From NCBI RefSeq assembly GCF_010093815.1, contig NW_022985551.1, positions 1,599,311-1,663,310 on the forward strand: 64,000 bases of DNA, read 5' to 3'. Positions 21,701 through 32,247 of this stretch are shown in pieces. Position numbers and translations under genes: made by a program. The first letter of the stretch is position 1. Each line of letters begins with the position of its first letter. This DNA is from Pseudovirgaria hyperparasitica (Eukaryota; Ascomycota; Dothideomycetes; Acrospermales; Acrospermaceae). The notes beneath the pieces were generated by a model, which saw nothing but the letters and a program-made list of their open reading frames with translations, did not search any database and was not told where the DNA came from.

Positions 21701-21836
21701 TTTTGCGCAATGTGTCTACAGACGCAGTAGGTCTTAATCTTGACGGGGTCAAGGAACCGGCCGGAGAAGGTTTCGGGACAGGGAGCTTGGACAGTCTAGG
21801 AATGCCCGAAGGTCGTGGCGGAATGTTCGGATCCAT
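18766..21836 (-). CDS. Large leucine-rich repeat protein
   Basis: Exons 21836-20277 and 20220-18766 (56-nt intron, GTACGT...TTTAG) give 1004 residues. The N-terminal 400 residues are Ser/Pro/Arg-rich and disordered (RPSGIPRLSKLPVPKPSP at the start) with many potential S/TP phosphosites. Leucine-rich repeats of the typical LxxLxLxxNxL type then run from about residue 430 almost to the C-terminus, for example FLDLHGNKLGSIP, NLDLQGNQLTELP and TLDLSVNRISSLP. The intron falls inside a repeat (LTSLNL|SRNRL). The arrangement resembles LRRC40-like and other intracellular LRR scaffolds; there is no signal peptide or kinase domain. The partner is unknown. It is divergent from the coiled-coil gene at 22507. 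Confidence 0.88.
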
Positions 21837-22506
21837 GCTTTCAGGATAGGGGCAGCATAACAGGAATTCTCGCTCTTTTTTAGTAATTCCTGGGCCTGAG
21901 CCCTTGAAGGAGGCGCGGAGAAGCTCCAAGAATATTCGGAATCAACGACCGATGGATGGTAAGGGGCGCCAGCGCCAGGACCAGTATGCGCTGGGAATGC
22001 TTGTTGCCCGCGTAACGCCTTAAGGCACAGATATGTTGATATGGATGTTATTTATGTGGGGCCTGCGTTTGCGGGGAGGCTGGAGCTGGGCTGGGGGACG
22101 CACCCACGTAACGCACGCGCTCACTACTAATTACTACTACTACTACTACTACTCTATCTTCGACCCGGTCCGCTGTCCATTATCGTCCCCTCGAACTCGT
22201 CTCGAGACTTACACACTTCAATCCCCTATCAAAGACACTATCAACGCGCACTCCGATCATAACAACATCGCATTTCGCATAGCTATTGACGTGGTCTGAT
22301 TGCTTCAACACACGCCTTCGTGACTAGAAACGCGCTCGCGACGCGACCCCGCGCATCATCTCGCGCATCCAGCTACACCTATCTGCAAGGCCGATACTAT
22401 CTCTATCGCAACAACTATCAAAGTCCCCTTCCGGTCAGTCTATGCGTACATTTCGACGTGGCACGGGAGACTACTTGCGAGGCCTATAAAGGGCGCCGCA
22501 GCCATC
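21837..22506. other. Divergent promoter region
   Basis: Between the LRR gene and the coiled-coil gene; carries a (TAC)n microsatellite at about 22131-22152. No gene seen. Confidence 0.5.
22131..22152. repeat. (TAC)n microsatellite
   Basis: About seven consecutive TAC units in the divergent promoter between the LRR and coiled-coil genes. Confidence 0.85.
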
Positions 22507-24060
22507 ATGGACGCTGATAGATTACCGTTTATGGATTCTTCTTTGCCGATGCCTGCAACCGAAGCATCGCATCCAAATCCTCCGCTGGGTCAGCCGGCAT
22601 TACTCGTGGAGAGAAGCATTTCACCTATTGAGCATTCTGTTGCTGGTATAGGGGTCCCGGTAGCACGATCGGATCGTTCGAAGTATGCATCGCCAGCTCC
22701 ACCGGCTTCATCTTCCATGACACCTCCGCCATCGACGCAGGTGCCTTCGAGTCGACTTATGGACCGGACTCCCACTCCGCCCACTCCTCAGTTGACTTCC
22801 ACCCCTCCAGCTACAGGTCATTTCAGTCAACCCGGGCCTGTGAGCGAAGCTGCCGCTGTCACTTTTACCAAGGACCAGATTGCGGACGCCAATCCCGATG
22901 AGCTCCGGAGCATGGTGGACGAGCTGGCAGGTGCTTTAAAGGAGGCGCGGATGACGGCTGCGCATCACAAACTACAGTACAACATGTTGTGCCTGGAGAG
23001 CGCCGAGTCGCAGAAGCGAATGGCGGTTGAACTGGTCATGGCCCAAAAGGAGAACGAGGTGCTTCAACAGGCGGTCGAGGAACAGCAGCGCGAGCGTTTG
23101 GTGTCACCAGTGCACCCACCAGAACCAAGCGTCAATCCCGCTAACGCCATTCTGATTAATGAGCTCAATCGTAGCGTTCAGGCGCTGCAGCACGATAATG
23201 CAATGCTCGAAGATATGCTATCTGAGTCAAGGCGAGTTCTCGAGCACCGCGATGGCGAGCTAAAGACTGCTTTAGAAGAAAATGATCGACTGCGAGGGCG
23301 CATCCGAAAGAACAGGGAGCATATGAACAGTCTCCTGGAGAACTCACAGGATGGAAGCCCCACTAGAATGCGATCAATTCTGGGCACGCCGGTAACCCCT
23401 CGATACAGACCGCAGCCACATCCTTCGATGGGTAATTCACTGAATCGCCGTGATCAGCAACCATTCGAGGCTCTACTCCTGGCTGACAAAGTCCTTAGCC
23501 AAGAGACTGCGACAGCTCCGTCGACCCCCACGAAGGCTGGAAACCGGAATCGTTTTTCCCATACTCGAGGAACACATTCCATGTCGTCACTTCCGTCTAC
23601 ACCTCAACGGTCACGAAATCAACCAATGAATGCTGCTCTTCTGAAGACACCGCCAAACCATGCTTCCAATAGTCGCGTTCCAATGTCAGCACCGTCAAAT
23701 CAACCTTACGGTGCCCAACAAAGGGTACGTCGTGATAGCAGCGCCTCTACCATCACTGCATCCAGTGCGGAAAATGCGTATTCGGATGATGAGGTACCGG
23801 AATCTCAAGCAAGTCGAGAGGCGAGCAGTCTTCTGCGCAAAACACCTCACAACTCATTTGAGTCTCTGCAGAACATTGGAGAGCCACATCAACGTAGGAT
23901 ATTCGGACAAGTTACAAAGCCGGGCGTACCAAGATCAGCCGAACAAGAGAAACGCAGACTAAGCGGTAGAGATCCAATCATGACGTCCCCTTCCAAAAAG
24001 AGTAAATTCAGCGACAGAGCTGGGCTCGGTATCGGGGGTATCGCGAACCCCCGAGGTTGA
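22507..24060 (+). CDS. Coiled-coil protein, unknown, many S/TP sites
   Basis: Single exon, 517 residues, ATG at 22507. The first 115 residues are Pro/Ser-rich. Residues about 125-290 form a long coiled coil, including DELRSMVDELAGALKEARM, AAHHKLQYNMLCLESAESQK and LNRSVQALQHDNAMLEDML. The C-terminal half is disordered with repeated TP and SP motifs (GTPVTPRYRP, PSTPTKAG, PSTPQRSR, MTSPSKKSKF), as in Cdk-regulated cytoskeletal or spindle proteins. No named domain is recognised; a mitotic or polarity role is only an inference from these sites. It lies divergent to the LRR gene and tandem to the eL13 gene. Confidence 0.82.
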   Translation: MDADRLPFMDSSLPMPATEASHPNPPLGQPALLVERSISPIEHSVAGIGVPVARSDRSKYASPAPPASSSMTPPPSTQVPSSRLMDRTPTPPTPQLTSTPPATGHFSQPGPVSEAAAVTFTKDQIADANPDELRSMVDELAGALKEARMTAAHHKLQYNMLCLESAESQKRMAVELVMAQKENEVLQQAVEEQQRERLVSPVHPPEPSVNPANAILINELNRSVQALQHDNAMLEDMLSESRRVLEHRDGELKTALEENDRLRGRIRKNREHMNSLLENSQDGSPTRMRSILGTPVTPRYRPQPHPSMGNSLNRRDQQPFEALLLADKVLSQETATAPSTPTKAGNRNRFSHTRGTHSMSSLPSTPQRSRNQPMNAALLKTPPNHASNSRVPMSAPSNQPYGAQQRVRRDSSASTITASSAENAYSDDEVPESQASREASSLLRKTPHNSFESLQNIGEPHQRRIFGQVTKPGVPRSAEQEKRRLSGRDPIMTSPSKKSKFSDRAGLGIGGIANPRG

Positions 24061-24601
24061 TGACTTCGTCGACTATGCTATTTGCTGTAGCATCTGTGGT
24101 GGATTTGGTGCCTTGGGTTACTAGGAGTTACAGAGGGATGAAGTTACGGCAGTGTTGGAACGGAGTTTTTGAATGCAAGACGGATGTCTGACATAAGATA
24201 CCTTTGGAAGATAATGTTTCAAAATGATCTATGTCTGTGGATGTCCTCGTCTGGCTTTTATGTTGGAAATACCTCTACTCATTATGACGAGCTTGTACAG
24301 TATCTAGTAGTCGCGGTCTGTTGTTTACAAGGCCCTCCCAACATTGAACGAGCTTGAAAGCAGTATATGAATAATGTGTCAAATACAAGATTCTGTACAA
24401 ATGAATTCGCGAATACGAGTTATGAATCCTGGCGCTGTGCCTGAGGTCCTCCAGATCTATATAATCACGTGATACGTAAATGGCCTTGGCACAAAATTAA
24501 GCGAGTGCACGAGAACTTCCCACAATTTGCATCGTGAACTCGCTTCGACAACCCAACCTCTACTAACGACACTCCACAGGTTCTGATCGCCCACAGTCAC
24601 A
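24061..24601. other. Promoter region of the eL13 gene
   Basis: Includes a palindromic E-box and, near 24561-24579, TACTAAC followed 10 nt later by CAG, which looks like the 3' end of a 5'-UTR intron. No separate gene seen. Confidence 0.45.
24465..24472. promoter_or_regulatory. Palindromic E-box TCACGTGA
   Basis: A perfect TCACGTGA lies 130 bp upstream of the eL13 start. This is the preferred site of Cbf1-like bHLH factors; regulation of this gene by such a factor is an inference. Confidence 0.35.
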
Positions 24602-25535
24602 ATGGTACGCTGAACTCGATCACACGCACGAGTGCACTTTGATGTGGACACTCTTCATCGTCTTATACTAACTCGATTTCCTGTAGGCGATTAAGCACAA
24701 CCAGCAGATCCCGCACAACCGTATGCTCCGTCCTCACCTCACTACACACAAACCGTCACTGACAGCTCCATAGATTTCCGAAAGGATTGGCAGCGTTATG
24801 TGCGCGTGCATTTCGACCAGGTAAATCCCCTCTCAATTCCATGAGAGCAGTGGCGCCTGCAAGCACTGCAATTGCACTTCTTTCGCAAGAGAAAAACACC
24901 AATTTCTAACGTCGATCCTTCGTATAGCCCGCTGGCAAGCACCGACGCAGACAAGCTCGTCAGGCAAAGGCTGCTCAGCTCGCCCCTCGCCCAGTCGATA
25001 AGCTCCGTCCTGTAGTTCGCTGCCCTACCATCAAGTACAACCGCCGCGTTCGCGCCGGTCGTGGTTTCTCGCTCGCTGAGCTGAAGGTATGGATGTCTGC
25101 CGCAGACAAAGGGCGAATTTCTGACCTTATTAGGCCGCTGGTATTCCCCGCAAGCTTGCGCCTACGATTGGTATCTCCGTCGACCCACGCCGCCAGAACC
25201 TCTCTGAGGAGAGCCTCAAGGCCAACGTGGAGCGCCTCCAGGAATACAAGAAGCGTCTCATTCTGTTCCCCCGCCGCAACGGCAAGACCAAGTCTGGCGA
25301 CGCCTCTGCTGAGGACGTGAAGGCCGTCAAGCAGGGCGAGACTATCACTCACTCCAAGTCCATCCTCCCTATCGTTCAAGACAAGGGTATCTCAGAGGGC
25401 AAGGTTTCCGACTACAAGTCTACCGAGAATGCTTACAAGACTCTGCGCGCCGCCCGTAGCGATGCTCGCCTGGTGGGCGTGAGAGAAAAGAGGGCGAAGG
25501 CCAAGGAGGATGAGGCTGCTGCTGCCAAGAAATAG
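24602..25535 (+). CDS. RPL13: 60S ribosomal protein L13 (eL13)
   Basis: Five exons: 24602-24604, 24687-24720, 24774-24820, 24928-25086 and 25134-25535; 214 residues. The first coding exon is only the ATG, followed at once by GTACGC. The product starts [18 protein letters not shown], then [20 protein letters not shown] and [20 protein letters not shown], all diagnostic of eL13, and ends in a Lys/Ala-rich tail. It is a structural protein of the large cytosolic ribosomal subunit. Introns near the start codon are typical of fungal ribosomal protein genes. Convergent with the esterase gene, 200 bp away. Confidence 0.95.
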
Positions 25536-25735
25536 ATGTATCGAAATGAATAAGAAAAGGCTACATGCCATTTCAGTCATGATGGGTACTTCCCAAATAT
25601 CAAAAAGGCATTCGGACGGCGCTTGGGTTTGCGCTAGTATTGACACTGTGCTAAGAATATATACCCCACAATCAAGGGTTTCTAGGTTCAATGTGTACAA
25701 AGCCGTCTAATTCAAAGCTCCGCCTCTGTCTATCT

Positions 25736-27007
25736 TCATGTCGTTCCACCGTTGACATACCTCCATAGTTTGCTCAGTTCCCTCACAGATCTCCCCCCGT
25801 TCGGCGCATCATCTGCACTCATCACCCATCTGATCCCGCCATCTTCCACGTATCTTTCCAAGTCTCCTTCCGGCGTAGGCACACGCGACGGCCTCTCCTC
25901 AATCTCCACAATATCATCCAAGAACCCACCCGCCTCCAACTCCCCATCTTCGCGCAACGGGAACATGATATCTAGATAATGCTCATCGAACAGATGCCCG
26001 GTCGCGTTCCGGTTGATGAACACTCGCCCAGCATACCTCTGATTCGGCGACTCAGACGTACTGTACTTGACCCCCCATCGCGGCACCAAATCAAACTCAT
26101 TCATATAATGCTCAATCGTCCGTACGCCCGGCACACGTCTCATTGCCATGACGCCATCGACCTCAGCACCCCTCTCAACACTCAAGTGCGGATCATTAAA
26201 GTGACTAGCCGCACTGCCAAAAGTATACACCTCGAGCTTCGCAATCTCATGCGCAGCAAGCTCGACAAACAAGCGATCGAGCGCCAGCGCAGTGATGATG
26301 CCGCCCTGCGAATGCGCGACGACGACGACCTTGCGCACGGCATCGTTGCACAGCTGGAGCTTGAGATACTCGTGGGCGGTGCGCACGTCGGTAGTGCTAT
26401 AGCCCAGACAGCGCTGGAGGATGCACTCGAGCACGTCCATGGGGATGCCGGCGCTGCGGTTATGGACGCCGACGACGGGCCGCTTGAAGCGGCCGGCGAG
26501 GCGGTTGAGCGTGAGCTGGAGGCCGCGCGACGAGGTGCCGATGCCGTTGATGTACAGCCAGCGCTCTGCGACGAAGGCGGGAGAGGTGGGCAGGGGGACG
26601 GTGCTGTGGAGGACCAGCGGGCCCCACATGGTGTGCTCGAAGAGGTAGACGAGCAGGCAGACGAGGGCGATGTAGAGGCAGAAGACGAGGCCTGGGAGGG
26701 CGAGGAAGACGAGGAATGAGAGCGGGATGATGATGACTTCGACGAGTGAGATGATGCTGACGAGGGTGTAGTCGCGGATTTTATGCCATTTTGATGTTGG
26801 GGGGACGCCGGGGATGGAGTCTGGACTTCGGATGGGTGTGAGGACCCAGGGCAGATATCGTAGGTTCTTGAACAGAATGGCGATGTCGACGAGGAGGAGG
26901 CGGAATGGAGACTTTGTGGCGGCGCGGTCGGTGGTGAGGCGTGCATCAGCGTTGCTCTGATGAGGAATGTATATGACCTTATTCGTATCGTCGTCGTCGT
27001 GGTTCAT
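25736..27007 (-). CDS. Membrane-associated alpha/beta-hydrolase (putative serine esterase)
   Basis: Single exon, 423 residues, ATG at 27007. After a polar N-terminus there are two close hydrophobic segments at about residues 82-125 (LVSIISLVEVIIIPLSFLV and ALPGLVFCLYIALVCLLVYL), so the protein is probably anchored in a membrane. The hydrolase core follows: a nucleophile elbow VVAHSQGG with the serine in HSQGG, then VYTFGSAASHF, EFDLVPRWGV (candidate acid) and GHLFDEHYL (candidate histidine). This resembles fungal lipase/esterase-like proteins of unknown substrate. The C-terminal 60 residues are acidic and probably regulatory or disordered. Confidence 0.8.
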   Translation of the reverse strand: MNHDDDDTNKVIYIPHQSNADARLTTDRAATKSPFRLLLVDIAILFKNLRYLPWVLTPIRSPDSIPGVPPTSKWHKIRDYTLVSIISLVEVIIIPLSFLVFLALPGLVFCLYIALVCLLVYLFEHTMWGPLVLHSTVPLPTSPAFVAERWLYINGIGTSSRGLQLTLNRLAGRFKRPVVGVHNRSAGIPMDVLECILQRCLGYSTTDVRTAHEYLKLQLCNDAVRKVVVVAHSQGGIITALALDRLFVELAAHEIAKLEVYTFGSAASHFNDPHLSVERGAEVDGVMAMRRVPGVRTIEHYMNEFDLVPRWGVKYSTSESPNQRYAGRVFINRNATGHLFDEHYLDIMFPLREDGELEAGGFLDDIVEIEERPSRVPTPEGDLERYVEDGGIRWVMSADDAPNGGRSVRELSKLWRYVNGGTT

Positions 27008-27490
27008 GGTTGAAGTTTAGTAATGCAAAAAGTGCTTTCAGGGTCACAATAGTGATAGATGCGGAGAGTGTTTTTGCATATTTCGGTTTATGTTACGATA
27101 AGTTTTGGTGGGTATCTATGAGGTCTCATGAGTGCTTCGCGTGGTCGGTCGTGGTTGCTGTCACGAAGCGAATCCACGTGCCCTTGTCTCAAATTCGCGC
27201 CCAGTAAGGATGAGACAGGGAGCTTCCCCAAGCATCAAAAGTATTCGCACAGCTCGTATAACCCGCCAACTCCATCTAGAATTTCGCGGTTGCAACCAGC
27301 TCAGGAATTCCACATGGTTTGATTACCCTGCTGGTGTCGTTACTCTAAGAGTAGGCAAACGTGTCAAGTGTCAACCACAGCCTTGCCAGTAAGAGATACG
27401 TCTCTCTGGGGACGACGCAGATGTGTACCAAGGTAATGATCTCCAAGGTACCTAGACCCATCAAATTCTATAGGGACTGTAAAGACTTTC
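27008..27490. other. Intergenic region
   Basis: Upstream of the esterase gene and downstream of HRI1. No gene recognised. Confidence 0.45.
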
Positions 27491-28282
27491 TCAATCCCAC
27501 TCCTCCTTTTCCACAATAGTCCACTCAAAGTCTCCACGGGTGATTTTATCTCCAACACTGTTATTCTCGTCCTGAAACGTTACCACGCAGGGTAAAAATC
27601 GTGAACCTAATTTCAACTGTCTGGTCCAATCTCCACTGCGACCCACGAAAGTGCTGTCTTGTGAGTCATCATCCTGGAAAGGATCCGAGTACGGAGACTC
27701 CGGACGTCGAGGAGTATAATGCCATCGCTCAACGTTGATCTCATCACCGACTTTCAATAACGCCTGACAGTATTGACCAACTCGAATTATGATACCTCGT
27801 ATCTTGTGCTCGGTGTTTTCGGTGGTAAGAACTGAGCAGCTTTTCATGCCATCTGTATCGAGTGACAGACAGTCAAGATCTCTCCAAACTTCCTGGTAGT
27901 CGGTCATTTCGTTGGTTGCGGGATTCACCATGGCTCCGTATTCGTACGATATGTTGCTGTCTCGCTGTGGATATATGTCGCCTTCATCGACTGGGGGTGT
28001 CTCGTCAAATGGCACCTTTGAGTCGATCACATGACGCCACACGCTGTGGTGATACCCTTCATTCAAATCGCTAGGTGGCTCGACCGTATTTGACTCGGTA
28101 GTTCCTGAAAAAGCCCACTCGAGGCGGCTCATAGGACTACCTTCATTTGGAAGGTATGGCTCATCCTTCTCTGTCGCTTTGAAAATACGTATGTCGATGA
28201 ACTGGTGACGCAGCGAGGTTAGAACAAGCGTATGTGTCGGCTCACTCGAAGCATCTTCTCCCTGCACAATGGTTCTTAGCAT
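27491..28282 (-). CDS. HRI1: HRI1 family protein
   Basis: Single exon, 263 residues, ATG at 28282. It matches what I know of the HRI1 family: LTSLRHQFIDIRIF near the start, SYEYGAMVNPATNEMTDYQE in the middle, IIRVGQYCQALLKVGDEINV and the C-terminal GDFEWTIVEKEEWD. Yeast Hri1 is a cytoplasmic/nuclear lipocalin-like protein reported to bind the casein kinase Hrr25 and secretory components; its ligand is unknown. Length agrees with the family. No transit or membrane sequence is present. Confidence 0.85.
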   Translation of the reverse strand: MLRTIVQGEDASSEPTHTLVLTSLRHQFIDIRIFKATEKDEPYLPNEGSPMSRLEWAFSGTTESNTVEPPSDLNEGYHHSVWRHVIDSKVPFDETPPVDEGDIYPQRDSNISYEYGAMVNPATNEMTDYQEVWRDLDCLSLDTDGMKSCSVLTTENTEHKIRGIIIRVGQYCQALLKVGDEINVERWHYTPRRPESPYSDPFQDDDSQDSTFVGRSGDWTRQLKLGSRFLPCVVTFQDENNSVGDKITRGDFEWTIVEKEEWD

Positions 28283-29400
28283 AGTTATATATTTGCTCTT
28301 TGTTGTCCAGGCGATACCCAGCGAATATGGACGCGTTCGGAGATCGATGCCATGTCAGACCGCGTAGTGATAGCAGTAGTATATTATCGATAGCTTACGA
28401 CAAGTGGCTTTGTAGTCAAAATTAGCAAGCAGCGTGCACGTAGAAACTTGCCAGTATGGAATGTGATGCAGGGGTTCATGCAACTGCTTTGTTGATCACC
28501 GGCTAATTATCCATTCATGCTAGGTACGCGCTAGAGCTATAGGGCGCTAACCCAATCCGTTACTTACATACTCTGGGTGGGTACTTTATCTTACTTATCT
28601 CTTTCACTTTAAAATCTATAAGAATTCCCTAGGTCTATAGAAACGTCTATAAATGTGATATATAGTTTTAAGTTCATAGATACTCTAGTTTAGTCTATGA
28701 CATGAAAGTAAACATCTTGGACTATCTCTCTAGGGTATGTCTCCTTCGCTACATGATTTGTTTTCATTCGTAAATCTATGTGATTATTTCAGGCTTGTAG
28801 ATTTCTTATGTTCGTAGAACTCTCTTGTGTCTACTTTTTATATTCTCATATTCTTAGATATAAGTCTACATATCTCTAAAGAGCTCTAGTAGGAAGATAG
28901 CGAGAAGACGAGTACACGTGTACAACTGCTAGGGGTATTAGGTTATAGACAAGTGAGGGACTATAGACTTGGTTCGCCTAAAGTCGTTGTGTTAGAGTCT
29001 GAACCCGGATATGGATTATTTCCACTTGGAAAGTCAACACTGTCTCGTCATACAATGAAGAGTGATGGTACGAGGCTCCCTGTGAGTGCTCGCGAGAGTA
29101 TATCAACTCATACATGGGCTCTGTGGAGAGATTTTATGCTGCTCTCTGGTCTGTAGACTCTATACAGAACATCAACATGTGTAAGACACAAAATCAAACA
29201 AAGGACATGCATGTGTCCACTCAGACGAATGACGCATTTTTATTCAATTCCTTAGTACGGATCTACTATTTTGATGAAGGGCTCATCCCTCCTTTTGACA
29301 TCGTCGCTCCCAGTGTATTCTCACTATTCGCTTGAATCAGGAGATATCGATAACCTCGATCATGATATCACAACCTTAAGATTCATCTCTTATATTCCCC
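28283..29400. other. Intergenic region with AT-rich core
   Basis: About 1.1 kb. 28560-28930 is AT-rich with many tctata/ctatag words; the remainder holds only short frames. It lies upstream of HRI1 and downstream of the J-domain gene. Confidence 0.5.
28560..28930. repeat. AT-rich island
   Basis: An AT-rich stretch with recurring TCTATAG/TCTATAA words. CpA and TpG steps are not as depleted as in the 3845-4290 island, so RIP is less clear. Probably an old degraded repeat; family not recognisable. Confidence 0.35.
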
Positions 29401-31061
29401 TTAATGCTTCTTTCGAAGTTTCTCGTCTCTCAGGGTTGCAAAAGCCTCATTGATTGCCTGAGTACGTGCAGTCGCGACTTTCTCATTACCGTGATCTTTG
29501 TCTGGATGATATTTGACACTCAGGTCCTTCCACGCCTTGCGAATCTCTGCATAAGTGGCATTTGATGACACCTTGAGTACCTCGCGCGGGCTAAGCGTAC
29601 CCTCCGTGAGCTTCTCGAGCCAGGTCTTTGGCTTTGGCCTGTGAGAGACAGCTGTACGGACCCGCTTTGGGCGAGAGTTGAATGGGGCATTTGACTTCAT
29701 CGATGGCTTCCTTAACCCGTACAGAGGTGGGAGCGTTCCGCGTTTGTTCCCTCCATAACGAGCCCTGTATTCATAGGCCTTCATGTTGTGAAAGTCGAGT
29801 TCTGCCGTAGCTGCCTTCCCATATCGGGCTTCAAACGTCGTGCGGTATGAGGATGCAGCCGACTCTCGGCATTTCCCGTTGCCTCTCTTCCTAGTGGTCC
29901 TACCTGCCTTGGTCTGCCGATCTGTAGCATCCTGCCATCAAAATTAGATCACTGTGACTACTGCAGAACAGATGTGCCCTCTCTGTTCTGGAGAACCTTA
30001 CCTCAGGTGCTTTGCTTTCACTTAAAGGAGGCATGCTATGTGTAGTCTGGTGATCTGCTACCAAAGGCACTGTTGCATAGTTATGCTCGGTACTAAGAAT
30101 TCTCGACGCCGGTGAAGTATTGTCACATGGATCCAGAGAGGTGTCCGGGACGCGTGGCTCGTATCCATACGGAAAGTGCTGAAACCTTTGCGGGTCTACA
30201 GGCAATGGATGAAACATAAGCGACTGTATGGATAGCGGTTGTTCAACGTCTGTACGTCCATATACTGGTGAGAACATATTGAGTTCTTCAGTCGAATGAC
30301 TTCGGGCTTGAGAGAAGGGATCACTCGTGTAGCTTGGTTGACCGTATGCTGAAGGGAAGAAACTGGTGGTCGCAGTCGTTGGAGTCGGTGGCATGGTGAA
30401 TTGGTTGCTACCGTAGTTGGCTTGATCATACGATAGAGGGAAGAAGCTGGAATTCGCAGTCATTGGGGTTGGTGGCCCCAGGTAGTCATGCCTCCCATAG
30501 CGTGTTCCATCATACGGTAAAGGAAAGAAGCTCGAAGTCCCGGTTGTGGGCGTTGGCGGCACCGAAAATATATGGCTCCCAGAATTGAGTGCCGTAGAGC
30601 TTGATGGTACAGATGAATGATGTATACCCTCTACGTTACCCGATAGTCCGGTATCATAGCAAGCCTGGCACGTGTGAGCAACTCCTTTTAGATGATGATC
30701 AGGCGCCATATTAACGTACCATTGGAGATGGAAGGCTGGCTGACCAATTGGACTGGAGTAGTCCCGGTAGCTGTTCACAGCGCTCGCTTTCCCACACTTC
30801 TGGCTTCATGCCCGTCGACGAATCAGACGAGCCGGCTGTTGAAGTGAAGCTAGGCAATGCAGCGTTGCTGGGGAGAAGGCGCTCCAGGTCTGCTAAAGAT
30901 TCGTCATGGTCTGTCAGATATGGGCTTGAAAGTTGGAATTCAAAGTCCATGTCAGTGTACGGCTCCAATGGCTCGAGCTCGGGGAGGAACATGTAGTTTT
31001 CGTCCTTTGTCTGTTGAGGTTGAATGTACTGACGGTAATTTCCATAATCATCAAAGGCCAT
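29401..31061 (-). CDS. J-domain protein with N-terminal disordered repeats
   Basis: Exons 31061-30720, 30664-30002 and 29931-29401 (introns 55 and 70 nt, all phase 0) give 511 residues. The last 65 residues form a J domain: SPREVLKVSSNATYAEIRKA and KYHPDKDHGN, with the HPD triad at about 477-479 that stimulates Hsp70 ATPase. It is unusual in lying at the extreme C-terminus. The rest is Ser/Thr/Pro/Tyr-rich and disordered, starting MAFDDYGNYRQYIQPQ, and includes three 28-residue repeats (about 150-233) beginning PPTP and containing SFFP. No signal peptide or Zn finger. A nuclear or cytosolic Hsp70 recruiter with an unknown client is the best guess. The exon joins are by eye. Confidence 0.75.
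30308..30559 (-). repeat. Three in-frame 84-bp repeats in the J-domain gene
   Basis: PPTP recurs at protein residues 150, 178 and 206, exactly 28 residues apart, each followed by a Thr-rich spacer, SFFP and a Tyr. At the DNA level this is three diverged 84-bp units starting at 30559, 30475 and 30391 on the minus strand. Confidence 0.8.
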
Positions 31062-32247
31062 GATTGATTGATTGATGTTCTTGAAGTAGTAGCTTCGAGA
31101 CGAAGACGTATCGATGAACATGGGCCGGCTGAAGATAGGACGAATGCTCAAACGTACGTTTGACTTCGGTCGGTGAGTATCAATCTTAGCAAGATATATA
31201 CAAGAAGCATTATGTAATGATATTACTGGATCCGTGAAAGTGTGAGCCTGACCTGACGCTAGTGGGTGAATGAGACTGGTCACCTTGTCAGCGGAGCTGT
31301 GGATCCATTCCGCTCTAGGATAAAAGATCTGTGAATAGCACTGTTTTGAATTGCCTAAGTGAAGCAAGGTTTCACTGCTGGACAGTGCTCAAGCTGTATC
31401 TGCCCGGAACATGATAAGCGATAGGATGTATTTTGGGAGGCCAGGGTAGATGGACCATTTCTTGGAATACAAACATCGCAGTCATGGGGATGCTCCTTGA
31501 GATGCGCTCCCGCGGCTCTGTAACCGCTGTGTAATTATATGCCTATCGTCAGTGGCTTCTGTGAGCTTTGTAAGTCAGATATCACTGTGAAGCGGAATAT
31601 GTATAAAGCGACGTGTGATATTTTTGCCGTTGCAAGATGGAAAAGCGATCGTGGTACAAAGAGCGTGACTTTAGTATATGAAGTGGCATCGTAAGGCAAC
31701 AACAATTGCTTCTGCATTCGATAAGGCGCCAAAATGAGGCAGCAACGGCTGCCTGCAGAAGTCTATCCAATTGCCAGTTGACCGGTACACCTTTCCCCAC
31801 CGTCCCATGGCTCTCAATGGGATTTCTTTTTCTTTTGGAGGAATTCATTGGTATCCATATACTGGACCGTTACACCTAGCTCTTTCGATTTCTACTCACC
31901 GCGATCTAGACACGTTATTGGCAAAACGTCCCGTCACAGTTGCTATACATACATAAAACACTCTTCGTTTGCAGACTATCGCCTGCCTTGCACTCAACGG
32001 GCGACACCTGGCTGTGACTTCGTCAGGCGCCCTGTCACACTATCGCAAACATCATTATCTTCGTTGATGTTCTGCTGAGTGTGAAGGACGTTCCTACGTG
32101 AGCTGCACACGCCGTTGTCTTCATATCCCCCTCTCACCTTTCCACCTTAAAGCCACAGTCTTCATCTCTAGCATCGCTCGAGCGCACAAGTTCATCTCTC
32201 TGGCGAACATCTTCGGGTTCAACTCCGAGCTCTTACATCCCCTTGCC
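31062..32247. other. Divergent intergenic region
   Basis: Between the starts of the J-domain gene and the gene at 32248. A gatt microrepeat lies at 31062-31076 next to the J-domain start. Frames here are short and not protein-like. Confidence 0.45.
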
